From Gemmatimonadota bacterium (GTDB lineage: Bacteria > Gemmatimonadota > Gemmatimonadetes > Gemmatimonadales > Gemmatimonadaceae): DNA of 64,000 nucleotides. Position numbers and translations under genes: made by a program. Where the stretch lies: the NCBI GenBank assembly GCA_020161135.1, contig JAIUOB010000005.1, positions 186,001 through 250,000 of the forward strand, written 5' to 3'. Shown in pieces: positions 46,590-54,593 of the stretch. Every line of letters begins with the position of its first letter. Position 1 is the stretch's first letter. The notes beneath the pieces were generated by a model. It did no database searches. It was given only the letters and a program-made list of their open reading frames with translations, and was not told where the DNA came from.

Positions 46590-47603
46590 ATGTCCACTCC
46601 TGTCACGCTCATCCCCGGCGACGGCATCGGCCCGTCCATCGCCGACGCCACCGTCCGCATCCTCGACGCCGCCGGCGCCGACATCGCGTGGGACCGCCAG
46701 GTGGCCGGCATGGCCGGTGTGGCCCGCTGGAACGATCCGATCCCCGACGCGACGCTCGACTCCATCAAGCGCACCCGCGTGGCCCTCAAGGGGCCGCTCG
46801 AGACCCCCGTTGGCGAGGGGTTCCGGTCCATCAATGTCGCGCTCCGCAAGACGTTCGACCTGTACGCCAATGTCCGTCCGGCGTACACGATCGTCCCGGG
46901 ACGGTTCGAGAACATCGACATCGTGCTGGTCCGCGAGAACACCGAGGGGCTCTACATCGGCGTCGAGCACTACGTCCGCATCGGGGACGATCCCAAGGCC
47001 GCCGCCGAGTCGGTGGCGATCATCACGCGGGAAGGCTCGGAACGCATCGTCCGCTATGCCTTCGAGTACGCGCTGGCGCACAACCGCCAGAAGGTCACGC
47101 TCGTCCACAAGGCGAACATCCTCAAGTTCTCGCAGGGGCTCTTCCTCGACGTCGGGCGCATGGTGGCGCGCGACTACGCCGGGAAGATCCAGTTCGAGGA
47201 GCGCATCATCGACGCGATGGCGATGCACCTCGTCATGCGCCCCGAGCAGTTCGACGTGGTGGTCACCACCAACCTGTTCGGCGACATCCTGTCGGATGAG
47301 ATCTCCGGCCTGGTGGGCGGCCTCGGCCTCGCGCCGGGCGCGAACATCGGCAAGAACGCGGCGATCTTCGAGGCCGTGCACGGCACGGCGCCCGACATTG
47401 CCGGGAAGAACATCGCCAACCCCGGCGCGCTCGTGCTGGCGGCGTGCATGATGCTCGAACACCTCGGCGATCGCGATCGGGCGCACCGGGTGCGCAGCGC
47501 CTTCGAGCGCACCATCCGGGAAGGGCGCGTGCTCACGCGTGACCTGGGCGGCACGGCCAGTACGGATGCCTTCACCGATGCCGTGATCGCTGCCCTTGAC
47601 TGA
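46590..47603 (+). CDS. NAD-type isocitrate dehydrogenase
   Basis: 337 residues of the isocitrate/isopropylmalate dehydrogenase family. GDGIGPSI begins the fold; the substrate site reads GEGFRSINVALRKTFDLYANVRP, with the Ser-x-Asn-x-x-x-Arg pattern of NAD-dependent isocitrate dehydrogenases similar to the mitochondrial enzyme, rather than the isopropylmalate or NADP types. The Mg-binding Asp is in NLFGDILSDE and the nucleotide loop is EAVHGTAPDIAGKNIANP. It oxidises isocitrate to 2-oxoglutarate in the citric acid cycle. Homoisocitrate dehydrogenase is the closest alternative. Confidence 0.88.
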   Translation: MSTPVTLIPGDGIGPSIADATVRILDAAGADIAWDRQVAGMAGVARWNDPIPDATLDSIKRTRVALKGPLETPVGEGFRSINVALRKTFDLYANVRPAYTIVPGRFENIDIVLVRENTEGLYIGVEHYVRIGDDPKAAAESVAIITREGSERIVRYAFEYALAHNRQKVTLVHKANILKFSQGLFLDVGRMVARDYAGKIQFEERIIDAMAMHLVMRPEQFDVVVTTNLFGDILSDEISGLVGGLGLAPGANIGKNAAIFEAVHGTAPDIAGKNIANPGALVLAACMMLEHLGDRDRAHRVRSAFERTIREGRVLTRDLGGTASTDAFTDAVIAALD

Positions 47604-47604
47604 G

Positions 47605-48474
47605 GTGCCGTCGAGCGCGGAGGACGTCGTGCGCGTCCTCCACGTGTCGGACATCCACTGCGGGCGGCCGTTCCGTGAGGCCCACGTCGCGGCGGCGCTC
47701 GACGTGGCGCGCCGCAGCGCGTGGCGGGCCATCGTGATCTCCGGCGACCTGTCGCAGCGCGCGCGACCGGTGGAGTTTGCTGCTGCCCGCGACATCGTCG
47801 ACCAGTTTCGCGCCGCGGCGCCGGTGCTGGTGGTGCCCGGCAATCACGACGCGGCGTGGTGGCATGCGCCCTTCGGGTACGGCGACTTCGCGCGCGTGCA
47901 CGCCGAGTATCGAGCGCATATCGCGGACGATCTCGAGCCCACCCTGCGTCTTCCCGGGCTCTCGATCGTCGGGCTCAACTCGGCCTGGGGCACCAATCCG
48001 CCGGCGCTCACCTGGTATCCGCGCGACTGGCGCGTGAAGGGCGGGCTGACCATCGCGCAGCTGGCCCGTGCGCGGCAGCGCCTCGCGGACAGCCCCGCCG
48101 GCGACCTGCGTCTGCTGGTCGTGCACCACAACGTCGTGCGCGGGCGACTCTCGCACCGCTGGGGGCTGGCCCGCCCCCAAGCGACACTCGATGCGATCGC
48201 CGGCATGGGCGCGGACGTCGTGTGCACCGGGCACGACCACGAGGAGCGCGTGGAGGTGGTGGAACGTCCCACCGGGCGCTTCCTGTTGAGCGCCGCGAAC
48301 ACGCTCTCCAGTCGCATGCGGGGGCATCGGCCCAGCGCGCTCAACGTCATCGAGGCCACCGCCAGTCAGGTGACCGCGACCGCGTGGTGCTACGACGATG
48401 TCGCCGGCGTCTTCACCCCTGGGTCGACCACGGCGACGTACGGCCGCCGAGTGCCGGTGTCGTCTCGCCCCTGA
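47605..48474 (+). CDS. Metallophosphoesterase
   Basis: 289 residues if the GTG just after the previous stop is used (a TTG at 47596 overlaps that gene and gives 292; an inner GTG at 47629 is also possible). The five motifs of calcineurin-like phosphoesterases are present: VSDIHCG, VISGDLSQRA, VPGNHD, VHHNVV and CTGHDHEE. It resembles cAMP phosphodiesterase-like and 3',5'-nucleotidase-like members of the family. The substrate is not certain. The last 62 bases overlap the end of the convergent protein kinase gene, so the two tails are encoded on both strands of the same DNA. Confidence 0.85.
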   Translation: MPSSAEDVVRVLHVSDIHCGRPFREAHVAAALDVARRSAWRAIVISGDLSQRARPVEFAAARDIVDQFRAAAPVLVVPGNHDAAWWHAPFGYGDFARVHAEYRAHIADDLEPTLRLPGLSIVGLNSAWGTNPPALTWYPRDWRVKGGLTIAQLARARQRLADSPAGDLRLLVVHHNVVRGRLSHRWGLARPQATLDAIAGMGADVVCTGHDHEERVEVVERPTGRFLLSAANTLSSRMRGHRPSALNVIEATASQVTATAWCYDDVAGVFTPGSTTATYGRRVPVSSRP

Positions 48475-50299
48475 ACAGCCGCTGCGTCTGCAACTGCTGC
48501 TCGACCCCCTGCAGCAGGGCACCGAGTTCGTTCATGGCGTGCCGCAGCGCGCCGCGGAAGAGCGCGCGATACCACGCGAAGACGGCAACCACACCGAAGA
48601 GGAACGCGCCGGCACCGGCGATCAGGGTAATCGGCCGGAAGCCGGCGCCGCCGCTGACCGTGCCCAGTCCGGTGGAGATCGCGGTGATGGCGCCGAAGCC
48701 CGCCATCAGGGCGTAGTCGATCTTCAGGTTCCGCCGCAGCCCCGGGCGCAGGTCGCCCGTGATGATCACTTCGCATGCCGGACTGGCCGCGGTTCCACGC
48801 GGCTGCAGCGTCACGTTGAGGTCGAACAGCTCGATCTGCTCCAGTCGGTAGGCCAGCTGCTTCGACTTGTCCGTCATCACGAACGGATTCAGGTACGCTT
48901 CCTTGAAGCGCGGCATGCGGAAGCGCATGATGCCGCCGTCGAGCGGATGCCCGTTCACGGTGTCCACGAGCTCCAGCTTCGACGGGTGTGTCGTGAACAC
49001 CTGCCCGAGCGCCGCGAGGACGTCCTTGGGTGTGCCGGGAATGAGGCGGCTCACCGAGACCGCGCGGTCGGCGGTGCCCATGAACAGCGTGAGGCGACGG
49101 TCTTCGGACTCGCTGCTCGCGCGCACCGCCACGCCGCTCGCCGCCCGCGCCTTCACTTCGGCCAGCGCCAGCGCCACGTACTGCCGCGAGATCCCCGCTT
49201 CCACCGCCGCCGCCTCGACGTCACGGACGCGAAACTGCCCGGTGTCCACGGTCGTGGCGGCGCCGGTCGTCACGCGCGCGTGCACACCACTATTGGTCGA
49301 TCGGAGCGCCGCCGACCGTTCCATGCGGTGCGCCGCCTCGGCCTGCAACTGCGCCGCGCGCTGCCACACGGCCAGCGCGTCGTCCTCGCTCAGCACACCG
49401 CCCGGCGCCGCGTCGGCGGCCGCCTGTTCGCTGGCCTCCGCATCCCGCAGCGCCGCATCGAGTGCGGCGGCCACGGCGTCGGCGGTTGGATAGCGCTGCG
49501 CGGGATCCTTCGCGAGACAGGTGTCGATGACCGCCGCCACGCTGGGCGGCACGTGCGCGGCCAACGTGGCCAGCGACGGGGCGGGACGCGTCACGTGCGC
49601 CACCAGCACGCTCTGCGCGGAACCATCGAAGGGCGGCGCACCATGCAGCGCGTGGAAGCCCACGCACCCCAGCGCGTAGATGTCGCTGCGCCCGTCGAGC
49701 GCCTCGCCAGAGGCCTGTTCGGGACTCATGTAGTGCACCGAGCCCAGCACACTGCCGTCCACCGTGAGCCCCTTGGTGTCGGCCGCGTCGCGCGCGATGC
49801 CGAAGTCCGTCAGCACGGCGCGCCCCGTCTCGCGATCGAGGAGGATGTTGTCGGGCTTGATGTCGCGATGCACCACGCCGCGCGCGTGGGCATACGCCAG
49901 CCCCCACGACACCTCACGCAGGATACGCACGACCTCGGTCACGGACATCGCGCCACGATCGCGCAGGCGGTCGCCGAGCGACTCGCCGTGCACGTAGCGC
50001 ATGGAGAACCACACCACGCCTCCGGTTTCGTCGGCGCGGTACACCTCGATGATGTGCGGGTGCTCGAGACGCGCGCTCGTGCGGGCTTCGCGCAGGAACC
50101 GCTCGCGCTCGTCGCTGCTGGCCTGCTCGGCGAGCAGCACCTTGAGCGCGACCAGACGGTCGAGAAACCGGTCGCGGACCAGCCAGACGGCGCCCATGCC
50201 GCCCGTGCCGAGCAGACGGACGGTTTCGAAGGCGTCGGCGAGCCCAGCAGGAAGGACTGGGGCGGACGCTGCAGGGGCGGGAGCGGGGGCGAGAGACAT
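48413..50299 (-). CDS. Membrane Ser/Thr protein kinase
   Basis: 628 residues. The kinase domain (about 25-285) has the Gly loop LGTGGMGAVW, Lys in VALKVLLAEQ, catalytic HRDIKPDNILL, DFG in LTDFGIA and the APE-like SPEQASGEALDGRSDIYALG. An Ala-rich helical segment follows, then a domain of about 140 residues with RLTLFMGTADRAVSVSRLIPG that I do not recognise. The C-terminal part has two membrane helices (LMAGFGAITAISTGLG and FRPITLIAGAGAFLFGVVAVFAW). The ATG gives MSLAPAPAP; an earlier one is less likely. The tail overlaps the convergent phosphoesterase gene by 62 bases. Confidence 0.88.
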   Translation of the reverse strand: MSLAPAPAPAASAPVLPAGLADAFETVRLLGTGGMGAVWLVRDRFLDRLVALKVLLAEQASSDERERFLREARTSARLEHPHIIEVYRADETGGVVWFSMRYVHGESLGDRLRDRGAMSVTEVVRILREVSWGLAYAHARGVVHRDIKPDNILLDRETGRAVLTDFGIARDAADTKGLTVDGSVLGSVHYMSPEQASGEALDGRSDIYALGCVGFHALHGAPPFDGSAQSVLVAHVTRPAPSLATLAAHVPPSVAAVIDTCLAKDPAQRYPTADAVAAALDAALRDAEASEQAAADAAPGGVLSEDDALAVWQRAAQLQAEAAHRMERSAALRSTNSGVHARVTTGAATTVDTGQFRVRDVEAAAVEAGISRQYVALALAEVKARAASGVAVRASSESEDRRLTLFMGTADRAVSVSRLIPGTPKDVLAALGQVFTTHPSKLELVDTVNGHPLDGGIMRFRMPRFKEAYLNPFVMTDKSKQLAYRLEQIELFDLNVTLQPRGTAASPACEVIITGDLRPGLRRNLKIDYALMAGFGAITAISTGLGTVSGGAGFRPITLIAGAGAFLFGVVAVFAWYRALFRGALRHAMNELGALLQGVEQQLQTQRLFRGETTPALGGRTSPWSTQG

Positions 50300-50416
50300 G
50301 GCGGGAAACTCGCAGGGAGCGCGGGCCATTTTCAACGCGTCGACTGGGCAGTCGGCGGGTGGGTGATCGTGCCTGACCCGGCGCCGCGTTCGGCAACGGC
50401 GTACGGCTCAGGTCGT

Positions 50417-50445
50417 TTGACGCGCTGCGCAACCGTCCATACGAT
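50417..50445 (+). promoter_or_regulatory. Sigma-70-like promoter of the PEP-CTERM protease gene
   Basis: TTGACG (50417-50422), 17-base spacer, TACGAT (50440-50445). The transcript would start about 49 bases before the ATG. The kinase gene diverges from the other side of this 200-base space, which otherwise shows nothing I recognise. Confidence 0.55.
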
Positions 50446-50500
50446 TGCGCGTTCCACCTGTGCTGCAGGTCACGAGTCCTTCGCCGATGGAGGAGTTTGC

Positions 50501-51664
50501 ATGCGTCGCGCTGTTCCGAGTTCCTGGTTGAAAGGTTGGGCCGCTGCCGGTGTGATTGCCGCGTCCGCGTTGACGTCATCGCTCGGCGCGCAGATGGCGC
50601 CGTACATCAACACCGCGATGCCGTCGCCGCAGTTCGCATCGCAGCCCGGCGAGGCCAATTGGCTGCAGTTGGTGCCGTGGCATGCGCGCAACCTGCTCGT
50701 CGTCGCCGGTGATCCGAACTCGCCCGCGTACGCGACGCCCAAGGGCGCGGGCTACGACGGCATCGGCTCGATCTTCATCGACATCGGGAATGGCACGGGG
50801 TACCTGTGCACCGGCTCGCTGCTGCAGGGCGGGTACATGCTCACGGCGGCGCACTGCCTGAGCGACGGCAAGAACGTCTTCGCGGCGCAGACCTTCTCCG
50901 TGTTCTTCCCGCCCGGCACGCCGTCGGGCACGCAGGAGATCATCACGAGCACGCAGTTCTACGTGCACCCGCAGTACACGGGCGAAGTCATCGACGCGCA
51001 CGACATCGCGATCATCAAGCTGGGGAGCGCGCCGTCGGCGGGGGTGCAGGCGGCCGCGCTGTCGCTGTACAGTGGCGGCGGTGCGGTCGGATCGACGGCG
51101 CAACTCGTCGGGAGTGGCGCCACGGGCGATGGCGTCGACCAGGGTGGTGGTGGGTTCGGCCTCGGTGACCGCCGCACGGGCCTCAACGCCATCGACTTCA
51201 ACTGGAACGACCCGCTCTTCGGTGGCTTCTTCAACGGGTTCTTCGGCAACGCTGATCCGGGCACCCTCATCGCCGACTTCGACAGCGGACGCAGCGGCAA
51301 CAATGCGTCGTGCTGGATGGCGTCGTTCTTCACGGCCAACCTGGCGCCGTACTGCGGACTCGGGTTCGGCGGCTTCGAGGCCAACCTCGGTCCCGGCGAT
51401 TCGGGCGGGCCGTTGTTCATCAACGGCCTCATCGCCGGCGTCGCGTCGTACGGCTTGTCGTTCGGGGCTCCCATGGATCCGGACAACACGCTCAACTCCT
51501 CCTACGGCGAGTTCGCCGGCTGGACGTCGGTGGAGTACAACCGGGCGTGGATCAACTCCGTCATCGCACCGCCGCAGCAGGTGGTGCCGGAGCCGGCCAC
51601 CGTGATGCTCACCTTCGCCGGCCTCGCCCTCATGGCCGGCATGGCGCGTCGCCGCCGCAGCTGA
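50501..51664 (+). CDS. Trypsin-like serine protease with PEP-CTERM sorting signal
   Basis: 387 residues. The ATG has GGAGGA 8 bases upstream. The N-terminus is a signal peptide (MRRAVPSSWLKGWAAAGVIA... to LGAQ). The catalytic triad is intact: His in MLTAAHCLSD, Asp in DAHDIAIIKLG and Ser in NLGPGDSGGPLFINGL. The C-terminus is a typical PEP-CTERM: VPEPATVMLTFAGLALMAGM followed by a basic RRRR tail. Such proteins are cut and anchored or exported by an exosortase system; no exosortase gene is in this window. It could process matrix or sheath proteins at the cell surface, but that is inferred. Confidence 0.9.
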   Translation: MRRAVPSSWLKGWAAAGVIAASALTSSLGAQMAPYINTAMPSPQFASQPGEANWLQLVPWHARNLLVVAGDPNSPAYATPKGAGYDGIGSIFIDIGNGTGYLCTGSLLQGGYMLTAAHCLSDGKNVFAAQTFSVFFPPGTPSGTQEIITSTQFYVHPQYTGEVIDAHDIAIIKLGSAPSAGVQAAALSLYSGGGAVGSTAQLVGSGATGDGVDQGGGGFGLGDRRTGLNAIDFNWNDPLFGGFFNGFFGNADPGTLIADFDSGRSGNNASCWMASFFTANLAPYCGLGFGGFEANLGPGDSGGPLFINGLIAGVASYGLSFGAPMDPDNTLNSSYGEFAGWTSVEYNRAWINSVIAPPQQVVPEPATVMLTFAGLALMAGMARRRRS

Positions 51665-51765
51665 CCCGCCGCAGCACCGACCGGCGCCCGTCAGCCGGTT
51701 CCAGTGGCCCACCCCTGTGGTGGGCCACTGTGCGTTAGCCCCCTTGCGCGGGCGTGTCCGGCATA

Positions 51766-51783
51766 TATCTTAGTGCTAAGATA
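51766..51783. promoter_or_regulatory. Palindromic MarR-type operator at the dioxygenase promoter
   Basis: TATCTTAGTGCTAAGATA is a perfect 8-bp inverted repeat around TG, in an AT-rich patch just before the mhqO-like gene. It overlaps probable -10 elements (TATCTT, 16 bases after TTGCGC, or TATAAT at 51782-51787). MarR-family regulators of quinone and aldehyde stress genes bind repeats of this general TATCT...AGATA form. The cognate regulator is not in the window. Confidence 0.65.
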
Positions 51784-51811
51784 TAATCGCCCCACGGGGC
51801 AGGAGCACCAC

Positions 51812-52960
51812 ATGTCCATTCTCGGACTGCACCACGTCACTCTTGTCGCCAGCAACGCCCAGCGCACCGCCGATTTCTATGCGCGCGTGCTCGGCCTCCG
51901 CCTCATCAAGACGACGGTCAACTTCGACGATCCCGGCAGCTATCACCTTTACTTCGCCGACGCCACCGGCGCACCGGGCACCGTCGTCACCTTCTTCGAG
52001 TGGCCCCGGGCGCCCCGTGGACGCACCGGCATCGGGGGCACGCACCACGTGGCGCTCCGCGTTGCCGATCGCGACGCGCTGCTGCGCTGGAAGCGGCGCC
52101 TCACCGACCTGGGTCTGCGGGTCATCGGGCCCTACGACCGCCACTACTTCACGAGCATCTACTTCCGTGACCCGGACGGCCTGATCCTCGAGATCGCCAC
52201 CGACGGCCCGGGCATGCTGTTCGATGAGCAGGTGCAACAGGTCTCGCAGCGCACGCCGCCGGCGGCGCTGGTGCGCGGCGCGCGCGATGAGGCCGCCATC
52301 GCGGCGCTCACGTGGCCGGAGCCGGTCCCCACCATCGATGCCGCCATGTCGCTCACGCGCGGCATGCACCACATCACCGCCATGAGCGCGAACGTGGAAG
52401 CGGTCGACGAGTTCCTGCGCGGCATGCTGGGCATGACACTGGTCAAGCAGACCGAGAACTTCGACGACCCGGGCACGCGGCACTGGTCGTGGGGCACGCC
52501 GGATGCGCGCCCGGGATCGCTGGTCACCTACCTCGAGCGCCCGGCGACCGAGCGTCGTGCGCACATGGGCACGGGGCAGGGGCACCACTACGCGCTGGCG
52601 GTGGCCGGCGACGACGAGCAGCGCGCCATCCGCGACCGGCTGCTCGACGCCGGACATCACGTCTCGCCCGTCATGGATCGCGTCTACTTCCGCAGCATCT
52701 ACACCCGCGATCCCGACGGACACATCGTCGAGGTGGCGACCATGGGGCCCGGATTCCTCGTCGACGAGCCGGTCGAGACGAGTGGCACCACGTTGCGGCT
52801 GCCGCCGTGGCTCGAGGCGCAGCGGGACGACATCGCGGCGCACCTGGTGGACATCGAGCGCGCGCCGTGGCCCACGGATGGTGCCGACGCCGCCCGCGGC
52901 GTGCGCGGCCACCCGGGGCTTCGCCTCGACGTGACGCCGTCGGTGGAGGCTGCGGTATGA
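51812..52960 (+). CDS. Ring-cleaving dioxygenase, MhqO/MhqA-like
   Basis: 382 residues made of four betaalphabetabetabeta vicinal-oxygen-chelate modules. The ATG has AGGAG 7 bases upstream. Metal ligands of two functional sites are visible: LHHVTLVASN ... GGTHHVALRV ... LILEIATD in the first half, MHHITAMSAN ... GQGHHYALAV ... HIVEVATM in the second. In Bacillus MhqO and MhqA protect against quinones and hydroquinones. The next gene is an MhqD-like hydrolase overlapping by ATGA, so the pair probably detoxifies electrophilic aromatics or methylhydroquinone-like compounds. Confidence 0.87.
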   Translation: MSILGLHHVTLVASNAQRTADFYARVLGLRLIKTTVNFDDPGSYHLYFADATGAPGTVVTFFEWPRAPRGRTGIGGTHHVALRVADRDALLRWKRRLTDLGLRVIGPYDRHYFTSIYFRDPDGLILEIATDGPGMLFDEQVQQVSQRTPPAALVRGARDEAAIAALTWPEPVPTIDAAMSLTRGMHHITAMSANVEAVDEFLRGMLGMTLVKQTENFDDPGTRHWSWGTPDARPGSLVTYLERPATERRAHMGTGQGHHYALAVAGDDEQRAIRDRLLDAGHHVSPVMDRVYFRSIYTRDPDGHIVEVATMGPGFLVDEPVETSGTTLRLPPWLEAQRDDIAAHLVDIERAPWPTDGADAARGVRGHPGLRLDVTPSVEAAV

Positions 52961-53607
52961 CCGTGCCGGGACCGCACGCCGGCCTCGCGCCGCTCGAGGC
53001 GGGCGTGGCGCTCGACCGCGCGTCGCACGCGCTCGTACTCGTGCACGGGCGCGGCGGCAGCGCCGAGGGGATGTTCCCCATCGCGCGGGCCGCCCGCGCG
53101 ACGGAGGCAGCGCTCATCGCGCCGGTGGCGGCCGACGACAGTTGGTATCCGGCGCGCTTCCTCGCACCGCAGGCGCAGAACGAGCCGTGGCTCTCGAGCG
53201 CCCTGGCGGCGGTCGACGCCGCCGTCGCGCGCGCGCGGGATGCCGGCATCGCCGAGTCGCGCATCGTGCTGGTGGGCTTCTCGCAGGGCGCGTGCCTGTC
53301 GCTCGAGTATGCTGCGCGACGAGCTGCGCGGGGGGCGCGGTTCGGGGCCGTGGCGGCCTTCGCGGGCGCCCTCGTGGGCGATCCGGCGGTGCCGCGCCAT
53401 GACACCGGCACGCTGCACGGCACGCCCGTGCTGCTCGCCTGCGGGGACGCCGATGCGCACATCCCGGAATCCTCGGTGCGGGCGAGCGCCGAGGTGTTCA
53501 CGGCGCTGGGGGCGGCCGTCGACCTGCGCATCTATCCGCGCGTCGGGCACGACATCGTCGCCGACGAGATCCGCTGGCTCAGCGAGCAGGTGGCGGCACT
53601 CGGCTGA
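52957..53607 (+). CDS. Carboxylesterase/phospholipase family hydrolase (MhqD-like)
   Basis: 216 residues. LVLVHGRGGSAEGMF gives the oxyanion region; the nucleophile elbow is VGFSQGACLSLE, Asp is in CGDADAHIPES, and His is in VGHDIVADEIRWL. The order and length match Est12/MhqD carboxylesterases. The ATG is inside the ATGA overlap with the dioxygenase gene, so translation is coupled. Its substrate in this organism is not known; ester products of ring cleavage are likely. Confidence 0.85.
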   Translation: MTVPGPHAGLAPLEAGVALDRASHALVLVHGRGGSAEGMFPIARAARATEAALIAPVAADDSWYPARFLAPQAQNEPWLSSALAAVDAAVARARDAGIAESRIVLVGFSQGACLSLEYAARRAARGARFGAVAAFAGALVGDPAVPRHDTGTLHGTPVLLACGDADAHIPESSVRASAEVFTALGAAVDLRIYPRVGHDIVADEIRWLSEQVAALG

Positions 53608-53653
53608 CGCCGGACGTAGCGCGCGGCGGGGCACATGGCGATCTTCCGCCTCG

Positions 53654-54460
53654 ATGCACGACGACCTCCAGTTGGGCCTCTTCGCGATGCCGTCCGCCGC
53701 CCCTGCGGCGGCGCCGGTCGCGGTGTCGTCGTCGCCCCACGTGTTCAGCCCCCCACCGCCGTCCGCGGCGCCCGATGCCGGCCCCGCGCGTGGCCGCTCC
53801 GCGACGCGGGCACGCACCGCTGTGCTCTTCTCGCGGTTGCAGGAGATGGGGCTGCGTGGTGTGGAGACACTGGTGCTCATGCGCACACGCAGCGTCATGG
53901 TGTCGCATATCGGGCGCACGCTGCGGGTGAACGAGGGCTACGCCGAGGCGCCCGACCGGGTGTTGCGCGCGATCGTGGCGTTCGCCACCGCGCGCACCAA
54001 GACCGAGCGGCACGCGGCGCGTGAGGTGATCCTCGCGCATGACGTGGAGCGGGGCCCGGCGCGGCGCCGGGCCGAGCCGGCGCGTCCCGGCGATGTGGCG
54101 CTGCTCGCGCAGCTCGCCGAAGCGCACCGACAGCTAAACGCGCAGTGGTTCGCCGGCACGCTCACCGAAGTGCCCGTGCGTCTCTCCGGGCGCATGGCCA
54201 CGCGGCTCGGCCACTTCGACCCGGGCACTCGGCATACGCCGCCGGAGATCGTGCTGTCGCGGCAGCACCTCGTGCGGCACGGGTGGCGCGAGGGGATGCA
54301 CACGCTGCTGCACGAGATGGTGCACCAGTGGCAGCACGAGACCGGTCGCCCCGTCGACCACGGCGCCGACTTCCGCGCCAAGTGTCGCGAGGTGGGCATC
54401 ACGCCTGCCGCGCGGCGCGATGTCGTGCCCATCGCCCCCAGGCGCCGCAGCGCGCGCTGA
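53654..54460 (+). CDS. SprT-like zinc metallopeptidase
   Basis: 268 residues. The N-terminal 50 are Ala/Pro/Ser-rich and look disordered. The catalytic part (about 155-255) starts AHRQLNAQWFAGTL and has the zinc motif HEMVHQWQHETGRPVDHGADF, with HExxH and a third ligand His downstream, as in SprT-like proteases (SPRTN group). There are no Cys-rich zinc ribbons. In eukaryotes SPRTN removes DNA-protein crosslinks; the role of bacterial members is less clear. Start ATG at 53654 gives MHDDLQLGLF. Confidence 0.8.
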   Translation: MHDDLQLGLFAMPSAAPAAAPVAVSSSPHVFSPPPPSAAPDAGPARGRSATRARTAVLFSRLQEMGLRGVETLVLMRTRSVMVSHIGRTLRVNEGYAEAPDRVLRAIVAFATARTKTERHAAREVILAHDVERGPARRRAEPARPGDVALLAQLAEAHRQLNAQWFAGTLTEVPVRLSGRMATRLGHFDPGTRHTPPEIVLSRQHLVRHGWREGMHTLLHEMVHQWQHETGRPVDHGADFRAKCREVGITPAARRDVVPIAPRRRSAR

Positions 54461-54538
54461 CAAGGACAGCGGGCGAGTCGCGTCGCGGCGTGCCCACAAC
54501 GCACAACGCACAACGCACGACAGACAACCCACAACGCA

Positions 54539-54571
54539 CAACGGGCCCGTGCTCAGCGCACGGGCCCGTTG
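54539..54571. terminator. Bidirectional terminator between SprT-like and lipoprotein genes
   Basis: CAACGGGCCCGTGC and GCACGGGCCCGTTG form a perfect 14-bp stem around TCAGC. On the plus strand it is followed by TTGTTG. The 45 bases before it contain at least four CACAACG-like units (54494-54541), a short tandem repeat of unknown meaning. Confidence 0.8.
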
Positions 54572-54593
54572 TTGTTGCAGGAGCGCTAGGACG

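Noticed and set aside
46437..47843. Reverse frame extending cstA upstream by 469 codons
   Set aside because: It lies opposite the isocitrate dehydrogenase gene and has no similarity to anything; CstA proteins are about 690 residues, matching the shorter start.
48398..50500. Very long forward frame running into the PEP-CTERM protease (1088 codons)
   Set aside because: Its first 700 codons lie opposite the well-supported protein kinase gene, are Arg/His/Gln-rich without domains, and the protease has its own ATG, Shine-Dalgarno and promoter at 50417-50501.
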